A stretch of 64,000 nucleotides of DNA from Mycolicibacterium sp. P1-5 (GCF_008329565.1 NZ_NPKT01000001.1:310001-374000), one strand, 5' to 3'; positions 26,515-36,705 are shown, numbered from the stretch's first letter. Notes: generated by a model from the letters alone, not told the origin. Translations and numbers: made by a program.

Positions 26515-29144
26515 GGCACCACCCGCAATTGATCGGGTCCCCACAGCGGCTGCATCCCGCCGGGCAGCGACAGCTGGGTTCGGCTGATCACGTCGGAGAG
26601 GTCTCGCAGCGCGCTGTGCATTCCACTGAGCAGCCCGTCGAGCTCGCCTCGGCGGCCGCCGTCGTCGACACGCTCGAGGTCCTTCGGGTCCAGCCGTCTC
26701 AGCCGGGTGCTGATCTCGTCGACCAAGCGCTCCGGACGCGACGAACCCGAAGACCCGGGCAGCACGCGCAGATTCGACCGCAGCCGTTCCAGTTGGTACA
26801 CCAGCGATCTGGGATTCTCACCGTCGAACAGCACCAGGTCGGCCACCGCGGCGACACTGACCTGGCCCAGATTGCGTCTGCGGTAGATGACCGACGACTC
26901 ACACACCACCAGAGCGGATTCGGTGATGGTCTGTTCAGCGCCGGGACTGCGCACGGAAGTCAGGGTGGCACGCAGCAATGCCGACAGCGCCAGCCCACGC
27001 TCGATGCGCTTGCCGATGTCCATCATCGTCCATCCGGCGTCACGCACCATCGACTCGGCCGCGACGCCGGACAGCGCCAGCATCCCGGCCAGCGTCTGCT
27101 GCTGGACGGCGGCAAGCTGGGTATCGTCGATCCGCGCACCGCGTGCCGATCCGGCCGGCCCGGCCAGCGCTCGCTCGACGGCGCCGAGCACCATCCACGT
27201 GTCGTTGGACATCTGGTCGCGCACCGAGCGGGCGGCCAGTCCGAGCCGTTCCACGGAATGGGCCAGTGAACCGGGGCGCTGCCGGTCGACTGTCAACGAC
27301 CTCAGCGTGCGCGCAGCGGCGGACCCCGCATCGGCATACGTTCCGGCGGCATCGGTCTCGATACCGGTCACCGAACCGAGGGCTGCCAACAGGACCGGGA
27401 CGCATTCGCTGCCCTCCATGTCCTGTCGATAGCGATATTCGTGGTAGCGCTCGCGAGTCACGATCAGCAGCCGGGCCAGGTTTTCGGCCCGCTCGCCGTA
27501 GCGGCCCATCCAGAACAGGTCGGACAAGACGCGGGGCGAGCTGATCGACCGGGTGCCGCTGGACAGCTCCACCGACGGCACGGTCAACGTATCGGCCGTG
27601 GTGCGGGTGGGTGGGCGAATCCAGACATCTTTGGCTGCAATGGTTTTCAGGGTATAGGCGGAATTACCCGGCGCCAGCAGATAGCCCAGGCCGCCGATCA
27701 TCGGGGCATACCCGCCCCGCTGCGACACCGTGAACAACCGCAAGCCGACGCTGGCCGCGGACAACCCGCCGGGATAGTAGTCGGTGGGCGCAGAGGAAAA
27801 CTGAGGCAATTCCTGTCCCACCCATTGCCAGGGCTGATGCTGAATGCGCGCGGCCATTTCCTCCCGCTGCGCCGACGACAGGGCAGGACCCACGATCGTC
27901 TCGCCGCCAACCGTCGACTTGATCAGTAGGTTGTCCAAGCGCGCCAATAGATGCGAACGCTCCCGTTCGAAACCCCCCCAGTACAGCGCAGGGGTGTCCA
28001 ACAACGGCTTCTCCCCCAGTAGCCGATCCGCCAGCTGAGGCAGAAAGCGTTGCAGCCCGGGACTTTCCAAAATTCCGGCACCGAGAGTGTTGACCACCGT
28101 CACCGCGCCGCGCCGCTGCACCTCGACCAGGCCGACCACACCGAGACGGGAATCGGGCCGCAGATCCAGTGGGTCGGCGTATTCGGCATCGACCCGGCGC
28201 AGTACCACGTCGACCCGCTTCAGCGTGCCCAGCGACCGCATCAACAGCTTGCCGTCCCGCACAACCAGGTCAGCGCTCTCCACCAGTGGAAAGCCGAGCA
28301 CTGACGCCAGATAAGCCTGGTCGAACGCGGTTTCGGAGTGGATGCCGGGACTGAGGACCACCACGACCGGATCTTCGGCGGCCTCGGGCGCGGCCTCGAT
28401 CAGCGCCAGTCGCAACGCCTGGGCGAACGGCGAACTCGGGCGCGGACCGATGCGCTCATAGACGTCGGGCACGGCGTGGGCGACCACCCGGCGATCTGCC
28501 AGTGCATACCCGGCCCCCGACGGCGCCTGCGCCCAGTCAGCGTTGACCATGAACCGGCCGTCCCCAACCCTGCTGACATCGCAGCCGAGCATGAACAATT
28601 GATGCCGGCCGGGGTTCTCGATGCCGCGGGCGACGCGGATGTAGCCGGGGTGACCGAACAGCAGCTGTGGAGGCAGGATCCCGGTGGTGATCGCGCGCCG
28701 CTCGCCATACAGGTCGGTCAGCACGGCGTCGAGGACCCGGGAGCGTTGCAGCACACCGGCTTCCAGCGTCTCCCAATCGGCCGCAGAAATCACCAGCGGT
28801 ATTCCGTCGAGGTGCCAGGTGCCCGGCGTCGCGATTCCCTCACCGTCGATCTCGATGTAGGTGATTCCGTCGTTGTCGACCAGTCCGCGCACCACTGCAC
28901 GCTGCCGATCCAATCCGGCGCGGCCACGCTCCTCGATGAGATCGGCGAGTTCCTGCCACGACGGACGGATGGCGCCGGTGGCATCGACGAACTCGTCGTA
29001 TCCGGTGCCCCCGAACGCTCCTGCCCCGCCGCGTGGGAGATCGAACAGGGCATCCTGGGCTCGGGCGGCGCGGTACCCGGCGAGCAGACGGTCCGGGTCG
29101 TGGCTGGGCCGGCTCAGTCCAGAACCGGCAGCGGGCAGCGACAA
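26511..29144 (-). CDS. Circularly permuted ATP-grasp fused to alpha-E domain, Rv2567-like
   Basis: An 877-residue fusion. The N-terminal half is a circularly permuted ATP-grasp ligase (GIATPGTWHLDGIPLV, VVLSPGIHSETAFDQAYLAS, VVNTLGAGILESPGLQRFLP). The C-terminal third is an alpha-E helical domain (SPRVLSDLFWMGRYGERAENLARLL). Such ligases are predicted to form amide bonds to peptides. I chose the TTG at 29144 because AGGAGG lies 7 bases upstream; the frame stays open to 29195 without a better signal. It is the first gene of a coupled three-gene operon. Confidence 0.88.
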   Translation of the reverse strand: MSLPAAGSGLSRPSHDPDRLLAGYRAARAQDALFDLPRGGAGAFGGTGYDEFVDATGAIRPSWQELADLIEERGRAGLDRQRAVVRGLVDNDGITYIEIDGEGIATPGTWHLDGIPLVISAADWETLEAGVLQRSRVLDAVLTDLYGERRAITTGILPPQLLFGHPGYIRVARGIENPGRHQLFMLGCDVSRVGDGRFMVNADWAQAPSGAGYALADRRVVAHAVPDVYERIGPRPSSPFAQALRLALIEAAPEAAEDPVVVVLSPGIHSETAFDQAYLASVLGFPLVESADLVVRDGKLLMRSLGTLKRVDVVLRRVDAEYADPLDLRPDSRLGVVGLVEVQRRGAVTVVNTLGAGILESPGLQRFLPQLADRLLGEKPLLDTPALYWGGFERERSHLLARLDNLLIKSTVGGETIVGPALSSAQREEMAARIQHQPWQWVGQELPQFSSAPTDYYPGGLSAASVGLRLFTVSQRGGYAPMIGGLGYLLAPGNSAYTLKTIAAKDVWIRPPTRTTADTLTVPSVELSSGTRSISSPRVLSDLFWMGRYGERAENLARLLIVTRERYHEYRYRQDMEGSECVPVLLAALGSVTGIETDAAGTYADAGSAAARTLRSLTVDRQRPGSLAHSVERLGLAARSVRDQMSNDTWMVLGAVERALAGPAGSARGARIDDTQLAAVQQQTLAGMLALSGVAAESMVRDAGWTMMDIGKRIERGLALSALLRATLTSVRSPGAEQTITESALVVCESSVIYRRRNLGQVSVAAVADLVLFDGENPRSLVYQLERLRSNLRVLPGSSGSSRPERLVDEISTRLRRLDPKDLERVDDGGRRGELDGLLSGMHSALRDLSDVISRTQLSLPGGMQPLWGPDQLRVVP

Positions 29145-29280
29145 CGGCCCACCTCCTGATTCTGAAGAGCTTCTGCAAACACCGGGCCGCCCCAAGCATA
29201 TTCGGGCCGGCGGTGGCGATCAGTGCTGCAGCACCGGGCGGGCCCGGCGCACATCAAGAATCCCGGGCGCACCGACGTCC

Positions 29281-29297
29281 GTGGCCTTTCGGGCCAC
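29281..29297. terminator. Short hairpin downstream of a leftward gene
   Basis: GTGGCC-TTTCG-GGCCAC is a perfect 6-base stem with a 5-base loop, about 70 bases past the stop of the leftward gene at 29365. It sits between that gene and the start of the ATP-grasp gene at 29144. No T-run follows, as is common in mycobacteria. Confidence 0.35.
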
Positions 29298-29364
29298 CAC
29301 TTTGATGCCCATAGGCAGCTAATCCCACCACCAGAGCGCAGGTCGCGCGATCAACGGCCCGGTA

Positions 29365-29820
29365 CTACTGCACCGTTCCGAACCGCCGTCCGCCGTTCGG
29401 CAGCAGGGTGGGGTTGGTGCTTCGAGGGACCGGGGGCACCGTGGATGTCGGGGGTGCGCTGGATGACGTCGGAGGTGCGCTGGAAGTAGGCGTGTCCACC
29501 GCGGTGGGCTCTTCGATGGCTGTGGGTTCCTGCGTGGGAATGAATGTCTGCCGCGTTACCGGCGGCGCAGTGGTTGTCGTGGGCTCCACCGTCGTCGATG
29601 TGGGGGTGTCAACCGTCGGAGTGACGACAGGGATCGGGGGTGGCAGGGGAATGACCACGGGAGCCGTCGTTCTCTGGGCGGGCGAGGGAGCACCTACGTC
29701 GGGGGGGCTCGGCTGATAGCGCAACGTCGCGATCGCCAGACCGGCGACCACGACGGTCATCAGCGTCATCACGATCCCGCGAAGTGATATGCGGGCCTTC
29801 AACTTCTCGATATTGGTCAC
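29365..29820 (-). CDS. Membrane-anchored Pro/Thr-rich protein
   Basis: A 151-residue protein with one N-terminal helix (about RGIVMTLMTVVVAGLAIATL) and a long Pro-Thr-Ser-Val-rich extracytoplasmic tail without predicted fold. The tail contains many TTT, PPTS and APPTSS units typical of O-mannosylated cell-wall linkers in mycobacteria. I chose the GTG at 29820 (VTNIEKL), close to GGAGG; a GTG at 29829 is also in frame. Function is unknown. Confidence 0.7.
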   Translation of the reverse strand: MTNIEKLKARISLRGIVMTLMTVVVAGLAIATLRYQPSPPDVGAPSPAQRTTAPVVIPLPPPIPVVTPTVDTPTSTTVEPTTTTAPPVTRQTFIPTQEPTAIEEPTAVDTPTSSAPPTSSSAPPTSTVPPVPRSTNPTLLPNGGRRFGTVQ

Positions 29821-29869
29821 CCCCTCCACAGGGCCTAGACATTAGTCGGTTGTCACGGGATCTCCGGCA

Positions 29870-30790
29870 TCACCCGGGCGCTCGGGACCCGTGTCGGCGG
29901 CGCACCGCCAGCACCACTACGCCGGCCAGAGTGATGCCCACGAGGTTGACCACCAGCTGCGCTGCGGACTGGACGGCGACGTCCCACTCCCCGACCGATG
30001 CGGCGACGACCGCGAAACCGGCGGCGGGCACCGTGGTCACCGAGATGAACACCCCGACCAGCGCCGCGGACTTGGCCGACACCAGCGACAGCATGCCCGC
30101 CGCACCCGCCAACAGCGCGACGACGAACGAGAGCGGGCCGACCTGGAAGATGAAGTCGACGTCGGTGAGCTGGCGGGTGCTGCCCAGCTTGATCCAGCCG
30201 ACTGCCTCGCCGGCGAGTACGAACACGGCCGTGGCGGCCATCGCGACCGGGAACCCGACCAGCAACGCGGTCGACGCACGCCGGACCAAGTCCAGCCGGC
30301 GGCGGACCAGCGCCACCGCCAAAGCCGCCAGCGGGCCGAATTCCGGGCCGACAACCATGGCGCCGACGACCGTCACGGGCGAATCTGTCACCACGCCGAC
30401 CGCAGCGATCATGCACGCCAGGCAGAGGAACAGCAGGAAAGTGATGTTGAGCGTCGACTCCTCGCGGGTGCGGGCAGACAACTCCTCCCACACGATCGCG
30501 TCACCGGGGTCACCGTCGGCCTGCTTCTCCGCCCGGTAGGCCGCATTGGACACCACGGTGTCGACCAGGTCGAGCGTGATCGCACCGCGACGCCGCAAGT
30601 CCAGCGCCTTCAGTCCGTCGATGACATCGTTGGCGCTCTCCCGTGCGATGTCGGCGGAAATTTCGTCACCCGGCGGGTCCAGCGCTGCGCCCGGATGCAC
30701 CACGAGGTGCGTCACTCCCGCCTGCCTCCGAAGGACCTCGACCACCTTGTCACGAAGGTCGTCGGGTGCGATCACGCGCAGATGCAGCAC
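29870..30790 (-). CDS. DUF389 family membrane protein
   Basis: A 306-residue protein. An N-terminal soluble domain of about 110 residues (MLHLRVIAPDDLRDKVVEVLRRQAGVTHLVVHPG) precedes a membrane domain of about six helices. The DUF389 core reads ITFLLFLCLACMIAAVGVVTDSPVTVVGAMVVGPEFGPLAA. Function is unproven; transport of small ions or lipids has been suggested for the family. It is divergent from a small membrane protein gene, with 41 bases between starts. Confidence 0.88.
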   Translation of the reverse strand: MLHLRVIAPDDLRDKVVEVLRRQAGVTHLVVHPGAALDPPGDEISADIARESANDVIDGLKALDLRRRGAITLDLVDTVVSNAAYRAEKQADGDPGDAIVWEELSARTREESTLNITFLLFLCLACMIAAVGVVTDSPVTVVGAMVVGPEFGPLAALAVALVRRRLDLVRRASTALLVGFPVAMAATAVFVLAGEAVGWIKLGSTRQLTDVDFIFQVGPLSFVVALLAGAAGMLSLVSAKSAALVGVFISVTTVPAAGFAVVAASVGEWDVAVQSAAQLVVNLVGITLAGVVVLAVRRRHGSRAPG

Positions 30791-30831
30791 AACCGCGAGA
30801 CTACTTCGCCAAGGGTGCGAGAATCCCCGAT

Positions 30832-31152
30832 GTGGATCGGCCGAAACCGCGCTGGATACCCGCCTCGTCGCAGCCGTGGCTCAGCAATCGCTGGGTCAAG
30901 GCCGTACTGGTCGTCGCGGTGTTCGCGCTCATCGGCGGGATCTTCATGCTGACCACGGACCGCAAGGACGCCGGCTTCTGGAACGGCTACACAGACGGAC
31001 AACGCTGGGTCGATGCGGGTGGTTACAAAGCCCACAAAGAGTCGATCGCCACATACTGCGCCGACCAGGCCGCGAACAAGAGCGCCAGCTATAAACGCGG
31101 CTGCATCGATGGCGCCACCAATGCCATGGATGACATGAAAACGCTTCGCTAG
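30832..31152 (+). CDS. Small single-pass membrane protein
   Basis: A 106-residue protein with one helix ([18 protein letters not shown]) and a soluble tail with two cysteines (ATYCADQ and KRGCIDG) that could form a disulphide outside the membrane. I chose the GTG at 30832 (VDRPKPRW); the frame remains open upstream but runs into the divergent DUF389 gene. The stop shares CTAG with the convergent mmpL stop. The family is not recognised. Confidence 0.65.
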   Translation: MDRPKPRWIPASSQPWLSNRWVKAVLVVAVFALIGGIFMLTTDRKDAGFWNGYTDGQRWVDAGGYKAHKESIATYCADQAANKSASYKRGCIDGATNAMDDMKTLR

Positions 31153-34043
31153 GACTGGGATTCGACCCGGATCGGCTCGGTGTTCGCCGCCGGCGACGAC
31201 GGCCACGGGCTCGGCACCGGACGCGGACGCACCCGCTGCGGCCACCAGAACCACCGGCCCATCAGTGCGGCGATCGACGGCGTCATGAACGAGCGGATCA
31301 CCAGCGTGTCGACCAGCAGACCCATACCGATGGTCGTACCGACCTGCGCCAGGATGGTCAGCTCACTGAAAGCCATCGCCGCCATCGTCACCGCGAAAAC
31401 GAGTCCGGCCGAGGTGACCACCGAACCGCTGCCACCCATCGCCCGGATGATGCCGGTCTTGAGTCCCGCTGGGATCTCCTCTTTGAGGCGGGCCACCAGC
31501 AGCAGGTTGTAGTCCGAACCGACCGCCAGCAGGATGATCACCGCCATGATCAGCACCATCCAGTGCAGCGGCCGGCCGATCAGGTCCTGCCAGATCAGCA
31601 CCGACAAGCCGAACGACGTGCCCAGCGACAGCACCACCGTCCCGACGATCACCGCCGAGGCCACCACGGCCCGCGTGATGATCAGCATGATGATGAAGAT
31701 CAGGCACAGGGCAGCCACACCGGCGATCAGGATGTCGTAGTCGGCGCTGTCCTGCATGTCCTTGAAGCTGGCCGCGGTTCCGGCGAGGTAGATCTTCGAG
31801 CCCTCCAGGGGCGTGCCCTTGATCGCTTCGAACGCGGCGTTCTTGATCGGCTCGACGTGGGTGAGACCCTCCGGCGACATCGGATCACCCTCGTGAGAGA
31901 TGATGAACCGCACCGCTTTTCCGTCCGGCGATATGAACATCTTCATGCCGCGCTTGAAGTCCGGATTGTCGAACGCCTCCGGCGGGAGGTAAAACGAGTC
32001 GTCGTTCTTGGCCTCGTCGAAGGCCTTGCCCATCGCGCTCTGGTTTTCCTGCTGAGCTGCGATCTGGTCCTGCTGACCGGACTGGGTGCTCTGCATGGTC
32101 AGCTGCATGGTCCGCATCGAGCGCATCGTGTCGATCATCGGCGGCATCAGCGTGCGCATCTGCGCCGTCAGCAGATCGAGCTTGTGCAGATCGGGCACCA
32201 GGGTCTGGAAGTCGTCGGTCATCGTGTCGATGCCGTCGAGGGTGTCGAACACCGACCTGATCGACCAGCAGACCGGGATGTCGAAGCAGTGCGGTTCCCA
32301 GTAGAAGTAGTTGCGGATCGGCCGGAAGAAGTCGTCGAAATCGGCGATGTGGTTGCGCAGCGTCTGGATGTCGGCCAGCGTCACGTCCATCTTGCCGACC
32401 ATGCTGTGGGTGACGGCGTTGAGCTGACCCAGCAGGTCGTACATCTGCGTCATCGTGGCGATGGAGACGTTCATGTCGTCGCCCATCTTCAGCAAGTCCT
32501 TCATGCGGTCCTGCATGTAGGACTGATTCAGTGTCTGATTGGTGCCCTGCATACCCAGCAGGAACGGGATCGAGCTGTGCTCGATCGGGGTGCCCAGCGG
32601 CCGGGTGATGGTCTGCACCCGGCCGATGCCCGGCGTGTGGAAGATGGCCTTGGCCACCCGGTCGATCACCAGGAAGTCGGCCGAGTTGCGCAGGTCGTGA
32701 TCGCTCTGCAGCATCAGCAGCTCGGGACTCAGGCGAGCCTCCGGGAAATGCCGCTCGGCGGCCGCGAACCCTTCGCTGGCAGGGATGTCTGGCGGCAGGT
32801 AATGCCGGTCGTTGTAGTCGGTGTGGTAGCCGGGCAGCGCCAGCAGCCCGATCAGGCAGACGAACGTCGTCGCGACCAGGATCGGCCCGGGCCAGCGGAC
32901 GACAGTGGTGCCGATGCGGCGCCAAAAGCGTTCGCGCGACGCACGTTTGGGCTCCAGCAGATTGAAGCGGCCGGCCGCGGTGACGACGGCGGGTCCGAGG
33001 GTCATCGCGGCGGCGACCACCACGACCATGCCGACGAACAACGGGATGCCCATCGAGCTGAACATCGGACTTCGGGTGAAGTGCAGGCAGAGCAGGGCAC
33101 CGGCGATGGTCATGCCGGACCCGACGATCACGTGGCCGGTGCCGTGATACATCTCGTAATAGGCCGCCTCCCTGGTGGCGGCCTTACTTCGAGCCTCCTG
33201 GTAGCGGCCGAACAGGAAGATCACGTAGTCGGTGCCGGCCGCGATCGCGATCATCGTGAGCAGGTTGACCGCGAACGTCGACAGGCCGATCAGGTGGTGG
33301 TAACCGAGAAGGGCCACCACGCCGCGAGCCGCCGCCAGCTCGAGAAACACCATGAACAGCGCCAGCAGCACCGTGACGATCGAGCGGTAGACGAAGAGCA
33401 GCATCACGGTGATGACACCGAAGGTCAGGCCGGTGATGATCTTGAGGCTTCGGTCGCCGGCGATGTGGGTGTCGTTGATCAGCGCGGCGGATCCGGTGAC
33501 GTACGTCTTGAGCCCGGGCGGGGTTGGCACGCTCTCGACGGTCTTCTTGACCGCCTCGACCGACTCGTTGGCCAGTCCCTCACCCATGTTGCCGGCGAGG
33601 TACGCCTGTACGTACGCCGATTTACCGTCGGCACTCTGCGAGCCGGCCGCGGTGAGCGGGTCGCTCCAGAAGTCCTGAATGTGCTCGACGTGCTTCTTGT
33701 CGGCGTCGAGCTTCTTGACGATCTCGTCGTAGTACTTGTGCGCGGCGTCGCCGAGGGGTTGATCGCTTTCCAGCACGATCATCACCGAGGTGTTGGACTT
33801 GAACTCCTGGAAGGTCGCACCGATGGTGCTCATTGCGATCGACGATGGGGCGTCCATGGCCGTCATCGGCACGGACTGCTCCTGGCCGACCACCTCGACC
33901 TGCGGCACCACGATATTGGTGATGACCGTCAACGCCAACCAGCCCAGAATGATCGGGACCGACAGCCAGCGGGTCCAATGAGCGATATGCGGACGCTTAC
34001 CCGGTTCGGCCTGCGGCTTTTCGTCCTTGTTCAGCAGGATCAT
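31149..34043 (-). CDS. MmpL-family RND transporter
   Basis: A 964-residue inner-membrane RND exporter with about 12 helices and two large periplasmic loops. The second loop carries a long helical coiled region rich in Met and Gln ([22 protein letters not shown]). Both proton-relay motifs are present: [16 protein letters not shown] and [15 protein letters not shown]. Length and pattern fit the MmpL4/MmpL5-like group, which exports siderophores or lipids with an MmpS partner. It overlaps mmpS by ATGA. The cargo is unknown, and there is no siderophore or lipid synthase beside it. Confidence 0.92.
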   Translation of the reverse strand: MILLNKDEKPQAEPGKRPHIAHWTRWLSVPIILGWLALTVITNIVVPQVEVVGQEQSVPMTAMDAPSSIAMSTIGATFQEFKSNTSVMIVLESDQPLGDAAHKYYDEIVKKLDADKKHVEHIQDFWSDPLTAAGSQSADGKSAYVQAYLAGNMGEGLANESVEAVKKTVESVPTPPGLKTYVTGSAALINDTHIAGDRSLKIITGLTFGVITVMLLFVYRSIVTVLLALFMVFLELAAARGVVALLGYHHLIGLSTFAVNLLTMIAIAAGTDYVIFLFGRYQEARSKAATREAAYYEMYHGTGHVIVGSGMTIAGALLCLHFTRSPMFSSMGIPLFVGMVVVVAAAMTLGPAVVTAAGRFNLLEPKRASRERFWRRIGTTVVRWPGPILVATTFVCLIGLLALPGYHTDYNDRHYLPPDIPASEGFAAAERHFPEARLSPELLMLQSDHDLRNSADFLVIDRVAKAIFHTPGIGRVQTITRPLGTPIEHSSIPFLLGMQGTNQTLNQSYMQDRMKDLLKMGDDMNVSIATMTQMYDLLGQLNAVTHSMVGKMDVTLADIQTLRNHIADFDDFFRPIRNYFYWEPHCFDIPVCWSIRSVFDTLDGIDTMTDDFQTLVPDLHKLDLLTAQMRTLMPPMIDTMRSMRTMQLTMQSTQSGQQDQIAAQQENQSAMGKAFDEAKNDDSFYLPPEAFDNPDFKRGMKMFISPDGKAVRFIISHEGDPMSPEGLTHVEPIKNAAFEAIKGTPLEGSKIYLAGTAASFKDMQDSADYDILIAGVAALCLIFIIMLIITRAVVASAVIVGTVVLSLGTSFGLSVLIWQDLIGRPLHWMVLIMAVIILLAVGSDYNLLLVARLKEEIPAGLKTGIIRAMGGSGSVVTSAGLVFAVTMAAMAFSELTILAQVGTTIGMGLLVDTLVIRSFMTPSIAALMGRWFWWPQRVRPRPVPSPWPSSPAANTEPIRVESQS

Positions 34044-34603
34044 GCGGACTTGACCAGGCAGAAGGTCTGCGCGCTCACGCCGGTGTTGGTCTTCTCGTCC
34101 TTGATTTCACCGTTGACCGTGATTCGGCAGCCGATGGTGTCGCTGTCGCCCTGAGCGACGATGTTGGCGGAGGCCGCCGGGGCAGTGGTCGTCAATGTCA
34201 GCGACCACGGAAGGGTGACGTCCCGCGCGATCTGCGGCTGGGCGTCCAAGTCGAGGTAGTTGATGGTCGCGACGGCTCCCGGCGGGCCGTAGATCTCGTA
34301 CACGACGGTCTTGGGGTTGAACGGCTTGGTGTCATTGGCCAGGCCGCTGCCGGGCCGGGTGGTCTCGGTCTTGCCGAACACCCCATGCAGGCGGTAGACG
34401 CCGAACGCCGCGATCAGAACCACGAGGATGATCACGATCGGCAGCCACACTTTGCGCAGCGCCTTCATGGGGCCGCCACGCCGTGCCGCGGCGCGCTTCG
34501 CGCGTCGGCCACCGGGCTGGTTTTCCTGCTGCGCCGGGTCGGCCAGGGCGTTGTCGCCTGCCGTCTCGCCTGCCGAGGTGTAGGTCTGGCTTTCCAGCGT
34601 CAC
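34040..34603 (-). CDS. MmpS-family accessory protein with long N-terminal extension
   Basis: A 187-residue MmpS protein with one helix ([26 protein letters not shown]) and an extracytoplasmic beta-sandwich. The sandwich includes [21 protein letters not shown] and a two-cysteine C-terminus (IGCRITVNG and TFCLVKSA). About 45 extra cytoplasmic residues, rich in Gln, Arg and Ala, precede the usual MmpS start at an internal Met46. The long form is supported by AAGGGGG 7 bases upstream of the GTG at 34603. It lies first in the operon with mmpL. The 157-base gap upstream probably holds the promoter. Confidence 0.9.
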   Translation of the reverse strand: MTLESQTYTSAGETAGDNALADPAQQENQPGGRRAKRAAARRGGPMKALRKVWLPIVIILVVLIAAFGVYRLHGVFGKTETTRPGSGLANDTKPFNPKTVVYEIYGPPGAVATINYLDLDAQPQIARDVTLPWSLTLTTTAPAASANIVAQGDSDTIGCRITVNGEIKDEKTNTGVSAQTFCLVKSA

Positions 34604-34760
34604 GACCGGACCCCCTTCTGGCCTTGCAGTTCAGCGTGTCGCTTCACCGCGGCTGCAATTAGCACCGCTACATAGTAGGACTAACGGATCTCGTCAGCAT
34701 AACCCGTGTGATCAGCCTCATGGGTCATCGAAAAATCTGACAGGCGTCACACCGATCCGG

Positions 34761-36092
34761 CTATTCGATGGTCGCGGTGAGCCCGAAATCGTCGAGCACC
34801 TGACCAACCGATTCCTTCAGCAGGTTTTTGCTGTTCGGCCCGCCGGGCCGCCACGCCGCCGCCGACAGTGATATCTCGCCGTTGACCTGACCGGATGCCA
34901 GAAACATCGTGCCGCCCATCCGGTCGAGGATCTCGGCGGTGATCCGCGACTCGAACTGCCGCAGGATGATGTGGTCGGCGTCCGTGCCGTCGGGGCGGTT
35001 CACCGCCGGGTCCAGCTTGCCGAGATTTGAGCATCCGATCGGTGCCCCTGCCCCCAACGCCATCCCCTCCAGCCGGCGGACCAGCCCGGGCGGGATCAGC
35101 GGAGCCAGCGCGACCGGACCCAACAGCTCGAAGCGGCTCTCGGAGAGCGCGGCCAAATTCTTCTTCAGTTCGGCACGCACGTCACCCAAGGTCTCGGTGA
35201 CGTTCGCCGGATCGATGGTCACTGTCATCCCAGTCAATGCGTTGGCCCGAGTGTCGCCCTCGGTGCGCTCGCTGACCGGGTATTGCAGACGCACCCGACC
35301 GGTGTCATCAACCCGGCCATAGGCCTGCCCCAACTTGGCGGCGATGCCGGCGAACAGCGAATTACTGGTCCCACCAAGGCTTTCCATGCGGCTGCGCCAC
35401 TGAGATTCGTCGATGTAGGCGACCACGTTCGGCACGGTGACCAGCCGGGAGTCGTCCAGCCTGGCTCGCGCCGGCGCCGAGCGGGCCGCCGAGGACATCA
35501 AGTCGCCGCGGTTGTTGCGGGCGAGCTTCACCGCGGCGCCGACCGCCTTGACGAAGTCGGGGACCGAGCGGGCCAGCTCCGCGGCGTCTTCGCGCAACGC
35601 CCGACCGCGGGTGCGGGCATTCGGTCGCGGATAGCCGAGATCCCAGGTCTCCCCGCGGGCGGCCTGGCCGGCGGCCTGGGTGATCGCCAGACCGTCGCAG
35701 ATCGAGTGCGAGCCGATCAACGTGACGACAGCCCCGCCCTCCGTGAACGGCTGGACCGCCAGTCGCCAGGACGGACCAGCCTCCGGGTCGATCGGGACGC
35801 GGATCTGCTCGTCGAGCCAGTCCAGCGCCTCGGCGCGCGGGCGGGTGGCGGCCGCCAGATCGATGTCCGCGGGTCCGGTCCAGGCCACCCAGCGGTCGCG
35901 GCCGAAAGGCAGGGGCGATCGCTCGATGCGGCGACCGAGCAGGCCGCGCCCGAGGTTGCGATGGAACCGCCGCAGCCCGTCGAGGTCGACCTGATGCTCG
36001 TAGATCCAGGCGTACTGGGCCAGCGGACCGCGACCGAGCGCCCGCAGTCCGAGGAAGGATCCCTGATCGATGTAGGCCAGCGCGGAGTCCAC
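34761..36092 (-). CDS. Condensation/WS-DGAT-fold acyltransferase-like protein
   Basis: A 443-residue protein of the CoA-dependent acyltransferase superfamily. The active-site motif HxxxDG is present as HSICDG within VVTLIGSHSICDG. A later GAPIGCSNLGKL and the C-terminal SGQVNGEISLSAAAW resemble PapA-like and wax-ester-synthase-like mycobacterial proteins. It could esterify a lipid alcohol. It lies directly upstream of mmpS-mmpL on the same strand, so its product might be an MmpL cargo; this is inference. Confidence 0.75.
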   Translation of the reverse strand: MDSALAYIDQGSFLGLRALGRGPLAQYAWIYEHQVDLDGLRRFHRNLGRGLLGRRIERSPLPFGRDRWVAWTGPADIDLAAATRPRAEALDWLDEQIRVPIDPEAGPSWRLAVQPFTEGGAVVTLIGSHSICDGLAITQAAGQAARGETWDLGYPRPNARTRGRALREDAAELARSVPDFVKAVGAAVKLARNNRGDLMSSAARSAPARARLDDSRLVTVPNVVAYIDESQWRSRMESLGGTSNSLFAGIAAKLGQAYGRVDDTGRVRLQYPVSERTEGDTRANALTGMTVTIDPANVTETLGDVRAELKKNLAALSESRFELLGPVALAPLIPPGLVRRLEGMALGAGAPIGCSNLGKLDPAVNRPDGTDADHIILRQFESRITAEILDRMGGTMFLASGQVNGEISLSAAAWRPGGPNSKNLLKESVGQVLDDFGLTATIE

Positions 36093-36116
36093 GTGGCCAT
36101 GTTAGGCGGGGCAGCG

Positions 36117-36620
36117 CTACTTCGAAGTAGGTGCGGTACCGCTTTTTCGGCTGAGCTCCACCCCGAGCTCGTCCGGTGGCACGAGATGGCCTTGCGCACA
36201 TCGTATTTCGACGGTTGCGTCAGCCCCACAGTCCAGGTGGGTCAGCCGTAGCCGGCTGTCGTGGGTCAGGTGCCGCCGACCCCACTCGAACATCGACCAC
36301 ACCACCGGCATGAGCTCGGTACCGGCGTCGGTGAGCACATATTCGTCGCGAACCCGCTGCCCCGGCTCGCGATACGGTCGCCTGGTCAGAAGTCCGGCGT
36401 CAACCAGTTCGGTGAGCCGCGCCGAGGTGGCGGCTTTGGTAATGCCCACCCGGCGGGCGAAGTCGTCGAACCGGGTGGTGCCGTAGTAGGCCTCCCGCAG
36501 GATCAGCATCGCCGACTTGGTCCCGATGACGGCCATGGTTTTTTCGATCGGGCATTTACCGACCGCCGACCAGGCGTCGCGATCGGCCAGAGGGCCCTGC
36601 AGCACTGTCACGTAAGTCAC
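36117..36620 (-). CDS. HxlR-family transcriptional regulator
   Basis: A 167-residue winged-helix protein. CPIEKTMAVIGTKSAMLILREAYYGTTRFDDFARRVGITKAATSARL is typical of HxlR, including the N-terminal cysteine used as a redox or electrophile sensor in some members. A zinc-finger-like tail has a C-x-C pattern (LDCGADATVEIRCAQGH). It is divergent from the thiolase operon with 85 bases between starts, where two inverted repeats lie. It starts with GTG at 36620. Probable repressor of that operon and itself. Confidence 0.88.
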   Translation of the reverse strand: MTYVTVLQGPLADRDAWSAVGKCPIEKTMAVIGTKSAMLILREAYYGTTRFDDFARRVGITKAATSARLTELVDAGLLTRRPYREPGQRVRDEYVLTDAGTELMPVVWSMFEWGRRHLTHDSRLRLTHLDCGADATVEIRCAQGHLVPPDELGVELSRKSGTAPTSK

Positions 36621-36641
36621 TCCATTTCTGAGTTGTTTTCA

Positions 36642-36684
36642 CTATACCTAGGTGTTATAGCTGAGTACATAGAGGAATACTCAG
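36642..36684. promoter_or_regulatory. Paired inverted repeats between hxlR and thiolase
   Basis: Two AT-rich inverted repeats stand side by side: CTATA-N9-TATAG (36642-36660) and CTGAGTA-N10-TACTCAG (36661-36684), the second with perfect 7-base arms. They fill the middle of the divergent promoter and end 21 bases before the thiolase ATG, so they could act as HxlR operators controlling both directions. Confidence 0.6.
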
Positions 36685-36705
36685 CGACGAGTTCAGGAGG
36701 ACAAC

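Noticed and set aside
29196..29364. Possible small RNA or tRNA in the gap
   Set aside because: No cloverleaf or T-loop consensus on either strand; only the short hairpin at 29281 is supportable.
31563..34154. An 863-codon open frame on the + strand
   Set aside because: It lies antisense over the whole mmpL/mmpS region. Its product is rich in Arg, His, Gln and Asp with no fold or motif, as expected for a shadow of a GC-rich membrane protein gene.
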